Assembly: GCF_001673635.1 (NCBI RefSeq) | Contig: NZ_LZMH01000061.1 | Location: 62,001-126,000 of the forward strand | DNA from: Mycobacterium asiaticum | GTDB lineage: Bacteria > Actinomycetota > Actinomycetes > Mycobacteriales > Mycobacteriaceae | Reading direction: 5' to 3' | Length of the DNA stretch: 64,000 nt | Shown: one piece after another, positions 26,382 to 34,702 of the stretch | Position numbering within the stretch: position 1 is the first letter of the stretch | Layout: each line of letters begins with the position of its first letter | Notes under the pieces: generated by a model | What the model saw: the letters and a program-made list of their open reading frames with translations, nothing else | The model's database searches: none | Told to the model about the DNA's origin: nothing | Program-made: the position numbers and the translations under genes

Positions 26382-27233
26382 CTAAGCCCGATCAAAGCCC
26401 GGCCGCAGGAATTTGCGCAGGTAGCCGACGATGCGCCGCGCCGGTACCGGTCGCGGCCAGTCCGCACCGCGGAAGTGGGCGTCGGTGCCACCATCGACGA
26501 AAATGATGCTGCCACAAAGGAAGTCGGCGGAATCGGACAGCATGAAGCAAACCCACTGAGCCAGCTGGTCCGGGTCGCCGAAGCCACCGACCGGAACCGG
26601 GAAGCGCTGCACCGCGCGACGCTGCCTCGGGTCGGCCAACTGCTGCTCGAGCAGCGGCGTCAGCACCGCACCCGGCGCCAACGCGTTCAACCGGATCCCG
26701 GCCCCGGCCCATTCCGCTCGGACCGCCTGGCACCGCAGCCACCTACTGACCGCAATCTTGGACGCGGCGTAAACCATGGCGGGCCGGGCGGGCCCGAAGG
26801 CGCGCACGCTGCGCACGGCCCGATCCACATCGCCGGCCAGCAGGGCACGCACCGTCCGGGCCGGAACCATCGGCGTCGTCGTCGTCGAGTTGCTGGACAC
26901 CACAACAACTTTCGCCCCGTCGGCGGCTGCCAGCGCCGGCCGCCATTGGCCCAGAAGGTCCACCACCCCGAGGTAGTTCACCTCCGGGATCCGGCGCAGG
27001 TTGCCGGGGGTGGGTCCGATGCCGGCGGCCAGGACGGCGCCGTCGAGCCGGCCGTCGGCGGCCGCGAGCACTTCGCGGGCCGCCTGCGCGCGCCCGTCCA
27101 CCGACGAGAGGTCGGCGATGACCTCAGCGTCCCGGAGGTCGACCCCGATGACGGTGTGGCCATCGTTTCGCAGCCGGTTGGCGGTCGCGCGGCCCATGCC
27201 CGACGCCGATCCGCTGATTGCGTAGGTACCCAT
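26382..27233 (-). CDS. short-chain dehydrogenase/reductase
   Basis: A 283-aa SDR. The cofactor loop is AISGSASGMGRATA and a VDLRD acidic residue after the second strand favours NAD. The active-site Ser region is VVVSSNSTTTTP and Y-x-x-x-K is in YAASKIAVSRWLR. The C-terminal FVDGG is typical, followed by about 30 extra residues of unknown role. Similar to hydroxysteroid dehydrogenase-type SDRs of mycobacteria; substrate not determinable. It lies 23 bases upstream of the OYE-like gene on the same strand, so the two reductases are probably an operon. Confidence 0.88.
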   Translation of the reverse strand: MGTYAISGSASGMGRATANRLRNDGHTVIGVDLRDAEVIADLSSVDGRAQAAREVLAAADGRLDGAVLAAGIGPTPGNLRRIPEVNYLGVVDLLGQWRPALAAADGAKVVVVSSNSTTTTPMVPARTVRALLAGDVDRAVRSVRAFGPARPAMVYAASKIAVSRWLRCQAVRAEWAGAGIRLNALAPGAVLTPLLEQQLADPRQRRAVQRFPVPVGGFGDPDQLAQWVCFMLSDSADFLCGSIIFVDGGTDAHFRGADWPRPVPARRIVGYLRKFLRPGFDRA

Positions 27234-27312
27234 GAGTGTGCAGACCGGCTCGTTCGGAGTTGGAGTTACGATTCCGTTGGCCTCATAAGGCCTCGTAAGG
27301 CTCGTAACCTTA

Positions 27313-27915
27313 TCATCGCTCGAACGTGGGTACCGTCGCGGACTTCAGCAACTGCGCGATGCGGTCTCGCAGTATCTCTGAATTATCTTCTACGCCAACC
27401 GTTGTCAGAAACAATGCAGCGCCGGCAGCCATCGCCAGGGTGGCCCGGGCGTCCAGCTCGGCGCGGTGGCGCTCCCGCCGGTTTGACGCCTGTGCCTTCT
27501 CGGTGAAGAGTGCCACCGCGGGTCCGCTGAAGGCGGTCCACAGTGTCTTCCGGAGGTCGTCGTTCTCCTGTAGCGCCAGCAGCAGACCCGGTACCGCCGT
27601 CCGCACGTCCGGTCGGTTGAACAGTTCGTGGCTGCCGCGCACCACCCATTCGATCCAGCCCGTCAGGTCGGTGCCCTCGAAGGGTGCCAGGTCCGGGGAT
27701 TCACCCAGGATCGCGTGCAGTACCAGTTCGGCTTTGGAAGACCAGCGCCGGCTGAGGCTGGACCGGCCGACACCCGCTCGGGCAGCGACCAGCCGCACGC
27801 TCAGATCGTCCCAGCCGACCTCGAGCAGCAACTCGCGCGTGGCCGACAGCACCCGATCGTCGATGGAGGTGTCCCGCGGGCGACCGGCGGGCCTGGCTCG
27901 ATCGTTACTGGGCAT
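27313..27915 (-). CDS. TetR-family regulator
   Basis: A 200-aa TetR repressor with helix-turn-helix at residues about 20-65 (LSVRLVAARAGVGRSSLSRRWSSKAEL) and an all-helical ligand-binding C-terminal domain. ATG at 27915 is chosen; the alternative at 27939 adds eight residues. Its first codons overlap the end of the Rv0045c-like gene by 11 bases, so it may be translated from that transcript. The SDR and OYE-like genes follow about 80 bases downstream on the same strand and are the likely targets. Confidence 0.88.
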   Translation of the reverse strand: MPSNDRARPAGRPRDTSIDDRVLSATRELLLEVGWDDLSVRLVAARAGVGRSSLSRRWSSKAELVLHAILGESPDLAPFEGTDLTGWIEWVVRGSHELFNRPDVRTAVPGLLLALQENDDLRKTLWTAFSGPAVALFTEKAQASNRRERHRAELDARATLAMAAGAALFLTTVGVEDNSEILRDRIAQLLKSATVPTFER

Positions 27916-28831
27916 CCGGCGATCGACCTCGGCCGGCATCGATCACTCCGCGCACCAGTTCGATCAGCGCCCGCGGTTGGTCGCTCTGCACCGAGTGACC
28001 CGAATTCTCGACGATGTGGGCGCCGCGGAATCGCGGTGCGCGGCGGCTGAGTTCGTCGGCGTCCTCGTCGGTGACGAAACCTGATGAACCGCCGCGGATC
28101 AGGGTCACCGGGGCGGCCAAAGCGGCGACGTCGTCCCACAGCGTGCTGAAGTCGGGGAAGACGCGGATGGCGTCGTAACGCCACCTCCAGTTGCCGTTGT
28201 CCAGGCGGCGAGAGTTGTGGAACACGCCGCGACGCAGTGCCTTGACCTCGCGGTGCGGCGCGGCGGCGATCGTCAGGTCCAACATGGCCTGGAAGCTGGG
28301 GAACTCGCGCTCGCCGTGCATCAATGCGACCGTGCCTTGCTGTTCCTTCGTCATCTCTGAATGCCGTTGCAGGGCAGACGGAGTCACATCGATGAGCACC
28401 AGCTCGTTGACCAGGTCGGGGGCCTGCGCGCCCAACCGGATGCCGGTCAACCCACCCAGCGACATGCCGACCACGAACTCGGCGTTCGGCGCCAGCTCGC
28501 GCAGCACCGGCAAAAGGGTGTCGGCGTTGTTGGCGGGGGAGTAGTCGCCGTCGTCGCGCCAGCCGGAGTGGCCGTGGCCCGGCAGATCCACCGCCAGCGC
28601 CGGCTCACCGAGGCCGACGATCACGGTGTCCCAGGTGTGGGCGTTCTGCCCACCGCCGTGCAGGAACACCACCCGCGGTTGCGAGCCACCCCAGCGCAGC
28701 GCACTGATCCCGCCGGTATGCACCCGCTCGACCGGCGGGAGGGGACCGGTGACACCCGCCTGTTCGGCGTTCTCGGCCAGCAGGTCGAACTCGGAAAGGG
28801 CGGTCAGTTCGTCATGCGAGGTCTCGGTCAC
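27905..28831 (-). CDS. alpha/beta hydrolase (Rv0045c-like esterase)
   Basis: A 308-aa alpha/beta hydrolase. Oxyanion segment FLHGGGQNAHTW (about residues 56-67), nucleophile elbow GMSLGG with Ser124, acid likely in the IRGGSSGFVTDEDAD stretch, and His in VENSGHSVQ. Rv0045c (298 aa) is known as an esterase with broad ester preference, which supports a hydrolase role here; the natural substrate is not known. No signal peptide. ATG at 28831, downstream of ino1 on the same strand after about 40 bases. Confidence 0.93.
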   Translation of the reverse strand: MTETSHDELTALSEFDLLAENAEQAGVTGPLPPVERVHTGGISALRWGGSQPRVVFLHGGGQNAHTWDTVIVGLGEPALAVDLPGHGHSGWRDDGDYSPANNADTLLPVLRELAPNAEFVVGMSLGGLTGIRLGAQAPDLVNELVLIDVTPSALQRHSEMTKEQQGTVALMHGEREFPSFQAMLDLTIAAAPHREVKALRRGVFHNSRRLDNGNWRWRYDAIRVFPDFSTLWDDVAALAAPVTLIRGGSSGFVTDEDADELSRRAPRFRGAHIVENSGHSVQSDQPRALIELVRGVIDAGRGRSPDAQ

Positions 28832-28873
28832 CCTCGCGACTCTACGAGCTGGGCCCGCCGCTGACTCGGCGAG

Positions 28874-29968
28874 TTACGCCTCGATGATGAACTCTTCGAG
28901 CTGGGCACGCGCGATGTCGTCGGGCAGCTGCTCGGGCGGGCTCTTCATCAGGTACGCCGACGCCGGGATCACCGGGCCACCGATGCCGCGGTCCTTGGCG
29001 ATCTTGGCCGCCCGCACCGCGTCGATGATCACGCCCGCGGAGTTCGGCGAGTCCCACACCTCGAGCTTGTACTCCAGGTTCAACGGCACGTCACCGAAGG
29101 CGCGACCTTCCAGCCGCACGTAGGCCCACTTGCGGTCGTCCAGCCAGCCGACATGGTCGGACGGGCCGATGTGCACGTCCTTGGTCTTGAACTCACGCTG
29201 CAGGTTGCTGGTGACGGCCTGGGTCTTGGAAATCTTCTTGGATTCCAGGCGCTCGCGCTCGAGCATATTGAGGAAGTCCATGTTGCCGCCGACGTTGAGC
29301 TGCATGGTGCGGTCCAGCTGCACGCCGCGGTCCTCGAACAGCTTGGCCATCACGCGGTGGGTGATGGTCGCACCGACCTGGCTCTTGATGTCGTCGCCGA
29401 CGATCGGCACACCGGCATCGGCGAACTTCTTCGCCCACACCGGGTCCGAGGCGATGAACACCGGCAGGGCGTTGACGAACGCCACCCCGGCGTCGATGGC
29501 GCACTGGGCGTAGAACTTGTCCGCCTCTTCCGAACCCACCGGGAGGTAGGAGACCAGCACATCGACCTTGGCGTCCTTGAGGGCCTGCACCACGTCGACG
29601 GGCTCGGCGTCGGACACCTCGATGGTGTCGGCGTAGTACTTGCCGATGCCGTCGAGCGTCGGGCCGCGCTGCACCGTCACGTTGGTGGGCGGCACGTCGG
29701 CGATCTTGATGGTGTTGTTCTCCGAGGCGAAGATCGCTTCGGAGAGATCGAAGCCGACCTTCTTGGCGTCGACGTCGAACGCGGCCACGAACTTCACGTC
29801 GCGGACGTGGTACTGGCCGAACGTCACGTGCATCAAGCCTGGCACGGTGCTGTTCTCGTCGGCGTCGAAGTAGTACTGGACGCCCTGAACCAGCGAGGAC
29901 GCGCAGTTGCCGACGCCGACGATGGCGACTCGTACCTCGGACGCCTGGGGCGCGTTCTGCTCACTCAT
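28874..29968 (-). CDS. ino1: myo-inositol-1-phosphate synthase
   Basis: A 364-aa NAD-dependent enzyme converting glucose 6-phosphate to inositol 1-phosphate, the entry to phosphatidylinositol, mannosides and mycothiol. NAD-binding VAIVGVGNCASSLVQGV is at about residues 13-29. Family stretches follow: LVSYLPVGSEEADKFYA, GDDIKSQVGATITHRV and NVGGNMDFLNML. Length matches Ino1 of M. tuberculosis (Rv0046c, 367 aa). ATG at 29968. A PadR regulator lies upstream on the same strand, as in H37Rv, and is the natural candidate for its control. Confidence 0.97.
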   Translation of the reverse strand: MSEQNAPQASEVRVAIVGVGNCASSLVQGVQYYFDADENSTVPGLMHVTFGQYHVRDVKFVAAFDVDAKKVGFDLSEAIFASENNTIKIADVPPTNVTVQRGPTLDGIGKYYADTIEVSDAEPVDVVQALKDAKVDVLVSYLPVGSEEADKFYAQCAIDAGVAFVNALPVFIASDPVWAKKFADAGVPIVGDDIKSQVGATITHRVMAKLFEDRGVQLDRTMQLNVGGNMDFLNMLERERLESKKISKTQAVTSNLQREFKTKDVHIGPSDHVGWLDDRKWAYVRLEGRAFGDVPLNLEYKLEVWDSPNSAGVIIDAVRAAKIAKDRGIGGPVIPASAYLMKSPPEQLPDDIARAQLEEFIIEA

Positions 29969-30031
29969 TGGGCGTTCTCCTAACCTCGTAACTCTGTGTC
30001 TCTACGTTGTTCGATCTTGTGTTTCGCGAAT

Positions 30032-30580
30032 TCACGTCTGTTCGGCGTGATTGGGTGCGGCCAGCTCCGCAGCGATGAGCTCGTTGAGCCATTTGACTTC
30101 CCGCTCGCTGGACTCAAGCCCGAGTTGATGTAGCTGGCGGGTGTAGCGATCGAAGGAGCTGCTGGCCCGCGCCACCGCTTCGCGCAGCCCTTCCCGGCGC
30201 TCCTCGACCTGGCGGCGCCGGCCCTCCAGAATGCGCATGCGCGCCTCCGCCGGAGTGCGGTTGAAAAATGCCAGGTGCACCCCGAAGCCGTCGTCGGTGT
30301 AGTTGTGCGGTCCGGTGTCGGCGACCAGTTCGGCGAACCGGCGGCGGCCCTCGTCTGTCAACTGGTAAACCCGGCGGGCCCGCCGCACCGGTGTACCGGC
30401 GGGCGCGGCGTTCTCGGCGATCAGCCCGTCGGCCTGCATCCGCCGCAGCGCTGGGTACAGGGAGCCGTACGAGAACGCGCGAAAGGCCCCGAGCAGGCCC
30501 GTTAGCCGCTTCCGCAGCTCGTAGCCGTGCATCGGAGATTCGATGAGGAGACCCAGAATGGCAAGTTCCAGCACCGTCAC
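30032..30580 (-). CDS. PadR-family regulator (Rv0047c-like)
   Basis: A 182-aa PadR protein. The N-terminal winged helix is at residues about 1-85 (LELAILGLLIESPMHGYELRKRLTG, SYGSLYPALRRMQADGLI, with wing RARRVYQLTDEGRRRF). The C-terminal domain is helical with a dimerising coiled coil (ILEGRRRQVEERREGLREAV). GTG at 30580 with AGGGGG upstream. It is 63 bases upstream of ino1 and probably in the same transcription unit. Three tandem 10-base repeats sit in its leader. Effector unknown. Confidence 0.92.
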   Translation of the reverse strand: MTVLELAILGLLIESPMHGYELRKRLTGLLGAFRAFSYGSLYPALRRMQADGLIAENAAPAGTPVRRARRVYQLTDEGRRRFAELVADTGPHNYTDDGFGVHLAFFNRTPAEARMRILEGRRRQVEERREGLREAVARASSSFDRYTRQLHQLGLESSEREVKWLNELIAAELAAPNHAEQT

Positions 30581-30598
30581 ACCCCCTTTTTGCGCAGC

Positions 30599-30628
30599 TG
30601 ATTACGACTGATTACGACTGATTACGAC
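30599..30628 (-). repeat. three tandem copies of a 10-base repeat upstream of the PadR gene
   Basis: TGATTACGAC occurs three times in perfect tandem on the plus strand; seen from the PadR gene the unit is GTCGTAATCA. It lies 19-48 bases before the GTG. An AT-rich stretch (TAATATAT read on the minus strand, near 30660-30668) lies further upstream and could be a -10. The 10-base period would place each copy on the same face of the helix, as for a cooperatively bound regulator. It could equally be a slippage tract. Confidence 0.8.
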
Positions 30629-30710
30629 GTTGCGACGCCTCGCGTCATCGTATCGCCCCGATATATTAGCGACAACACCACCGCCCGTTAATGCGCCGTT
30701 CGTCACACGC

Positions 30711-31571
30711 TCAGCTCACGTAGCGGACCTGTTTGACCGTGCCGTCGCCGGCCAGCTCAATGGACCCACTGCCGTAATCCCCGGAAACGTAAATGGTCAG
30801 GGTCAGCGCCCCCGGCGTGGTCGGATCCTTCGCCGGCTCCACGATCAGATAGGTCGACTTGACGTCCTGGGGTTTTATGCCGACGGTCTCCGGGGCGCCG
30901 CGCAGGATGCCGACCACGGCTTTCACGTCGAACTTGCCGAGGTCGACGAGCGCGGTGTCGGTGCTGCTGTTCTTGGCGGTACTGCTCGGATCACCCCAGC
31001 CGCCCCGGTAGGTGTAATCCAGCACTCGGCGCTCGTCGGTGGGGTCCTTGCGGTCGATCGAGGCGTATTCGGGGTAGACCAGCAGGCGGTAGCCCATGGT
31101 GTCGCCGAATCGCTTCCGGGTTTGCTCCAACAGCCCGGTGAGTCCGCCGAGCGAGTGCAGCTGTTTCGGCGGCGTCAGCACGACCGCCGCGATGCCGTCG
31201 GACTTGGCACCCGGATCGGAGGTGAAGTCCAGTGGCGACGTGGTGTTCCCGTACAGGCCCCAGCCGATCGCGATGCCCAGCAGCGCCGTCACCCCGAAGG
31301 CGGCCACCACCAGACCGCGCCCGGTGGACTTCTTCTCCTGCTTGACCACGGGGTTCTGCACCGGCGGCGCGATCTCCGCGGACTGCAGGTCATCGACCAA
31401 CAGTTGCAGGTCGTCCAGTGTCACCGCATTGGTCGCCATGCCGACGCGCTCGCGGTGCTCCTCCATCGACAGCTCACCGTCGTTGAAGGCGCTGTCGAGA
31501 ATCCGGCACGCGCGTTGCCGGTCGCTGTCCTTGGCTCGCGTTGTTCCCCAACCGCCACGAGATTTCGCCAC
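30711..31571 (-). CDS. DUF1707 membrane-anchored protein (Rv0048c-like)
   Basis: A 286-aa protein. An N-terminal DUF1707 domain is at about residues 10-60 (RAKDSDRQRACRILDSAFNDGELSMEEHRERV), followed by a charged linker and one membrane helix (about 88-108, LVVAAFGVTALLGIAIGWGLYG). The extracytoplasmic domain ends in GTVKQVRYVS. The GTG at 31571 gives a length close to Rv0048c (289 aa); the frame upstream to 31607 adds 12 residues. It diverges from the DUF5318 gene. Function unknown. Confidence 0.88.
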   Translation of the reverse strand: MAKSRGGWGTTRAKDSDRQRACRILDSAFNDGELSMEEHRERVGMATNAVTLDDLQLLVDDLQSAEIAPPVQNPVVKQEKKSTGRGLVVAAFGVTALLGIAIGWGLYGNTTSPLDFTSDPGAKSDGIAAVVLTPPKQLHSLGGLTGLLEQTRKRFGDTMGYRLLVYPEYASIDRKDPTDERRVLDYTYRGGWGDPSSTAKNSSTDTALVDLGKFDVKAVVGILRGAPETVGIKPQDVKSTYLIVEPAKDPTTPGALTLTIYVSGDYGSGSIELAGDGTVKQVRYVS

Positions 31572-31719
31572 GGGGATGATCGTAGAAGGCGGTTGCCAGA
31601 GCGGCACAGCGTGTGAGCACCCGATACTTCATCACCGCGCGATCACCCCGGCGACCGACGCCCGCGCGAACAGCCGCGCTGCGTATCGGTGCTGGAGAAG
31701 GCGACGTACTCTGGTCAGC

Positions 31720-32154
31720 GTGCGACTGCAGCGACAGGTAGTGGACTACGCCCTGCGGCGGCGCTCGCTGCTGTCCGAGGTGTATTCGGGACGCACCGGT
31801 GTCTCCGAGGTGTGCGACGCCAACCCCTACCTGCTGCGCGCGGCGAAGTTTCACGGGAAACCGAGCAAGGTGATGTGTCCGATCTGCCGCAAGGAACAAC
31901 TCACGTTGGTGTCCTGGGTGTTCGGTGAACACCTCGGCGCGGTGTCGGGGTCGGCGCGTACGGCCGAGGAGCTGGTTTTGCTGGCCAGCCGATTCTCCGA
32001 GTTCGCCGTCCACGTCGTGGAGGTGTGCCGGACCTGCAGCTGGAACCATCTGGTCAAGTCGTATGTCTTGGGTGCGGCAGTTCCCGCACCTCCCCCCAGG
32101 GGGAGTGGCGGCCGGCGGACGGCGCGCAACGGCGCCCGCACGGCCAGTGAATAG
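31720..32154 (+). CDS. DUF5318 zinc-ribbon-like protein (Rv0049-like)
   Basis: A 144-aa basic protein. Two Cys pairs, MCPIC at about residue 49 and VCRTC at about 105, would make a four-cysteine zinc site. N-terminal RLQRQVVDYALRRRSLLSEVYSG and a disordered Pro/Gly/Arg tail flank it. GTG at 31720 gives the expected size (Rv0049 is 137 aa). Its stop overlaps the start of ponA1 by eight bases, so it is probably translationally coupled to the penicillin-binding protein. Function unknown, but the pairing with ponA1 is conserved. Confidence 0.85.
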   Translation: MRLQRQVVDYALRRRSLLSEVYSGRTGVSEVCDANPYLLRAAKFHGKPSKVMCPICRKEQLTLVSWVFGEHLGAVSGSARTAEELVLLASRFSEFAVHVVEVCRTCSWNHLVKSYVLGAAVPAPPPRGSGGRRTARNGARTASE

Positions 32155-34702
32155 CGAAGGGCGCCACCACCAGTCGTCCAGCGACACCCCGGGCGAGCCG
32201 GTGTCCGGTGGCAAGCGTCTCGGTGGTGGCCCGGGCGATTCGCCGCCACCGCGCCGGCCGGTCCCTCCCGACGACCGGTTGACCACGATCCTGCCGCCGG
32301 TCGTCGACGACGACTCGGCGCGACATGCCGACCCGATCGACAAGGTCAAGGCCGCGCTCAACACGCCGCCGTCCGCGCCCGTCGAGCACGACGCGCTCGA
32401 TCAGGTCAAGGCCGCGCTGGATGCCCCGTCGCCGCGGTCCGGCCGCGAGCGACTCGGCGGCACGGGGCGCCCACCGGGCGGGCCGCCGCCCCCGCCCGGC
32501 CCCACCGGGCCCTCGGGTCGCCGTGGTCCGCGACGCAAGCCCACCTGGTCCGAGCAGATCAACTGGCGCTGGGTTCGGCGCTCGATCTACCTGAGCGCGG
32601 CGGTGCTGGTCTTGCTGCCGATCGTCACCTTCACGATGGCCTATTTCATCGTCGACGTGCCGCGGCCCGGTGACATCCGCACCAACCAGGTCTCCACTAT
32701 CCTGGCCAGCGACGGCTCGGAGATCGCCAAAATCGTGCCGCCCGAAGGCAATAGGGTTGACGTCAACCTCAGCCAGGTCCCGGTGCACGTCCGCCAGGCG
32801 GTGATCGCCGCCGAGGACCGCGGCTTCTACACCAACCCGGGCTTCTCGTTCAGCGGGTTCGCCCGAGCGGCGAAGAACAATCTGTTCGGCGGCGACCTGC
32901 AGGGCGGCTCCACGATCACGCAGCAGTACGTCAAGAACGCGCTGGTCGGTTCCGCGCAGCACGGCTGGAGCGGCGTGATGCGCAAGGCCAAGGAATTCGT
33001 CATCGCCACCAAGATGGCGGGGGAGTGGTCGAAAGACGATGTGCTGCAGGCCTACCTGAACATCATCTATTTCGGCCGCGGCGCGTACGGGATCTCGGCG
33101 GCGGCCAAGGCCTACTTTGACAAGCCCGTCGAGCAACTCACCGTCTCCGAGGGCGCGCTGCTGGCCGCGCTGATCCGCCGTCCTTCCACGCTGGACCCGG
33201 CCGTCGACCCCGAAGGGGCGCTGGCTCGTTGGAACTGGGTCCTGGACGGCATGGTGGAAACCAAGGCGCTGGCCGCCAATGACCGCGCCGCGCAGATCTT
33301 TCCGAGGACGGTCTCGCCGGACCAGGCGCGGGCGGCGTACCAGACCACCGGCCCCAACGGCCTGATCGAGCGGCAGGTCACCAAGGAACTGTTGGAACTG
33401 TTCAACATCGATGAACAGACGCTCAACACCCAAGGATTGCAGGTCACAACCACGATCGACCCGCAGGCGCAGCAGGCCGCGGAGCGGGCGGTGTCGAAGT
33501 ACCTGGACGGCGAGGATCCCGAGATGCGGGCCGCGGTGGTCTCGATCGACCCGCGTACCGGGGCGGTGAAGGCCTATTACGGGGGCGCCGACGCCCAGGG
33601 CTTCGACTTCGCCCAGGCGGGCCTGCAGACCGGCTCGTCGTTCAAGGTGTTCGCTCTGGTCGCGGCGCTCGAGCAGGGCATCGGTTTGGGTTATCAGGTG
33701 GACAGTTCGCCACTGACCGTCGACGGCATCAAGATCGGCAACGTCGAGGGCGAAAGTTGCGGGACCTGCAACCTGGCCGAGGCGCTGAAGATGTCGTTGA
33801 ACACCTCCTACTACCGGCTCATGCTCAAGCTCAAGGGCGGGCCTCAGGCGGTCGCGGACGCCGCGCACCAGGCCGGTGTCGCCGAAAGCTTCCCCGGTGT
33901 CGCGCACACCCTTTCCGAGGACGGCAAGGGCGGACCGCCCAACAACGGGATTGTGTTGGGGCAGTACCAGACCCGCGTGTTCGACATGGCTTCGGCCTAC
34001 GCCACCCTGGCCGCGTCCGGCATCTACCACCGACCGCATTTCGTGCAGAAGGTGGTCAACTCCGAGGGGCAGGTGCTCTTCGACGCCAGCACCGCGGACA
34101 ACAGCGGTGACCAACGCATCCCCAAGGCCGTGGCGGACAACGTGACCGCGGCCATGCAGCCGATCGCCGGCTACTCGCGTGGTCACAGCCTGGCCGGGGG
34201 CCGGGCATCCGCCGCCAAGACCGGGACGACACAGCTCGGCGACACCACCGCGAACAAGGATGCGTGGATGGTCGGGTACACCCCGTCTCTGTCCACCGCG
34301 GTGTGGGTGGGCACGGTCCGGGGTGACCAGCCGTTGGTGAGTGCCTCCGGCGGCGCGGTGTACGGGTCGGGCCTGCCGTCGGACATCTGGAAATCGACGA
34401 TGGACGGTGCCCTGAAGGGCGCGCAGAACGAAACCTTCCCCAAGCCGACAGAGATCGGCGGCTATGCGGGGGTTCCGGCTGCACCGCCACCGCCGCCGCC
34501 GCGGCCCTCCGAGACCGTCATCCAGCCCACCGTCGAAGTGGCGCCGGGCATCACCATCCCGGTGGGGCCGCCGCAGACGGTCACCGTGGCACCGTCGGCG
34601 CCACCGGGCGGGCCGGGTGTGCCGGGTGTTCCCGGATCGACTGCGCCGCCGGGGGTTCCGGGACTTCCGCCGCCGGCTGACATCCCCCAGCCGCCCCCGT
34701 GA
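32147..34702 (+). CDS. ponA1: bifunctional class A penicillin-binding protein PonA1
   Basis: An 851-aa glycosyltransferase/transpeptidase building peptidoglycan. A long cytosolic Pro/Arg-rich N-terminus (about 1-140) holds a duplicated DKVKAALNTP/DQVKAALDAP segment, then one membrane helix (about 142-165). The GT51 domain has catalytic Glu223 (AAEDRGFY) and GGSTITQQYVKN. The transpeptidase has S497-S-F-K, SLNTS and AKTGTT. A Pro-rich tail follows. The GTG at 32147 overlaps the previous stop. Homolog of Rv0050, with the extended N-terminus of the re-annotated form. The next gene overlaps by four bases. Confidence 0.96.
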   Translation: MNSEGRHHQSSSDTPGEPVSGGKRLGGGPGDSPPPRRPVPPDDRLTTILPPVVDDDSARHADPIDKVKAALNTPPSAPVEHDALDQVKAALDAPSPRSGRERLGGTGRPPGGPPPPPGPTGPSGRRGPRRKPTWSEQINWRWVRRSIYLSAAVLVLLPIVTFTMAYFIVDVPRPGDIRTNQVSTILASDGSEIAKIVPPEGNRVDVNLSQVPVHVRQAVIAAEDRGFYTNPGFSFSGFARAAKNNLFGGDLQGGSTITQQYVKNALVGSAQHGWSGVMRKAKEFVIATKMAGEWSKDDVLQAYLNIIYFGRGAYGISAAAKAYFDKPVEQLTVSEGALLAALIRRPSTLDPAVDPEGALARWNWVLDGMVETKALAANDRAAQIFPRTVSPDQARAAYQTTGPNGLIERQVTKELLELFNIDEQTLNTQGLQVTTTIDPQAQQAAERAVSKYLDGEDPEMRAAVVSIDPRTGAVKAYYGGADAQGFDFAQAGLQTGSSFKVFALVAALEQGIGLGYQVDSSPLTVDGIKIGNVEGESCGTCNLAEALKMSLNTSYYRLMLKLKGGPQAVADAAHQAGVAESFPGVAHTLSEDGKGGPPNNGIVLGQYQTRVFDMASAYATLAASGIYHRPHFVQKVVNSEGQVLFDASTADNSGDQRIPKAVADNVTAAMQPIAGYSRGHSLAGGRASAAKTGTTQLGDTTANKDAWMVGYTPSLSTAVWVGTVRGDQPLVSASGGAVYGSGLPSDIWKSTMDGALKGAQNETFPKPTEIGGYAGVPAAPPPPPPRPSETVIQPTVEVAPGITIPVGPPQTVTVAPSAPPGGPGVPGVPGSTAPPGVPGLPPPADIPQPPP

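Noticed and set aside
32054..34186. 710-aa minus-strand open frame inside ponA1
   Set aside because: Antisense to the penicillin-binding protein; no motifs, Arg/Gly/Val-rich shadow.
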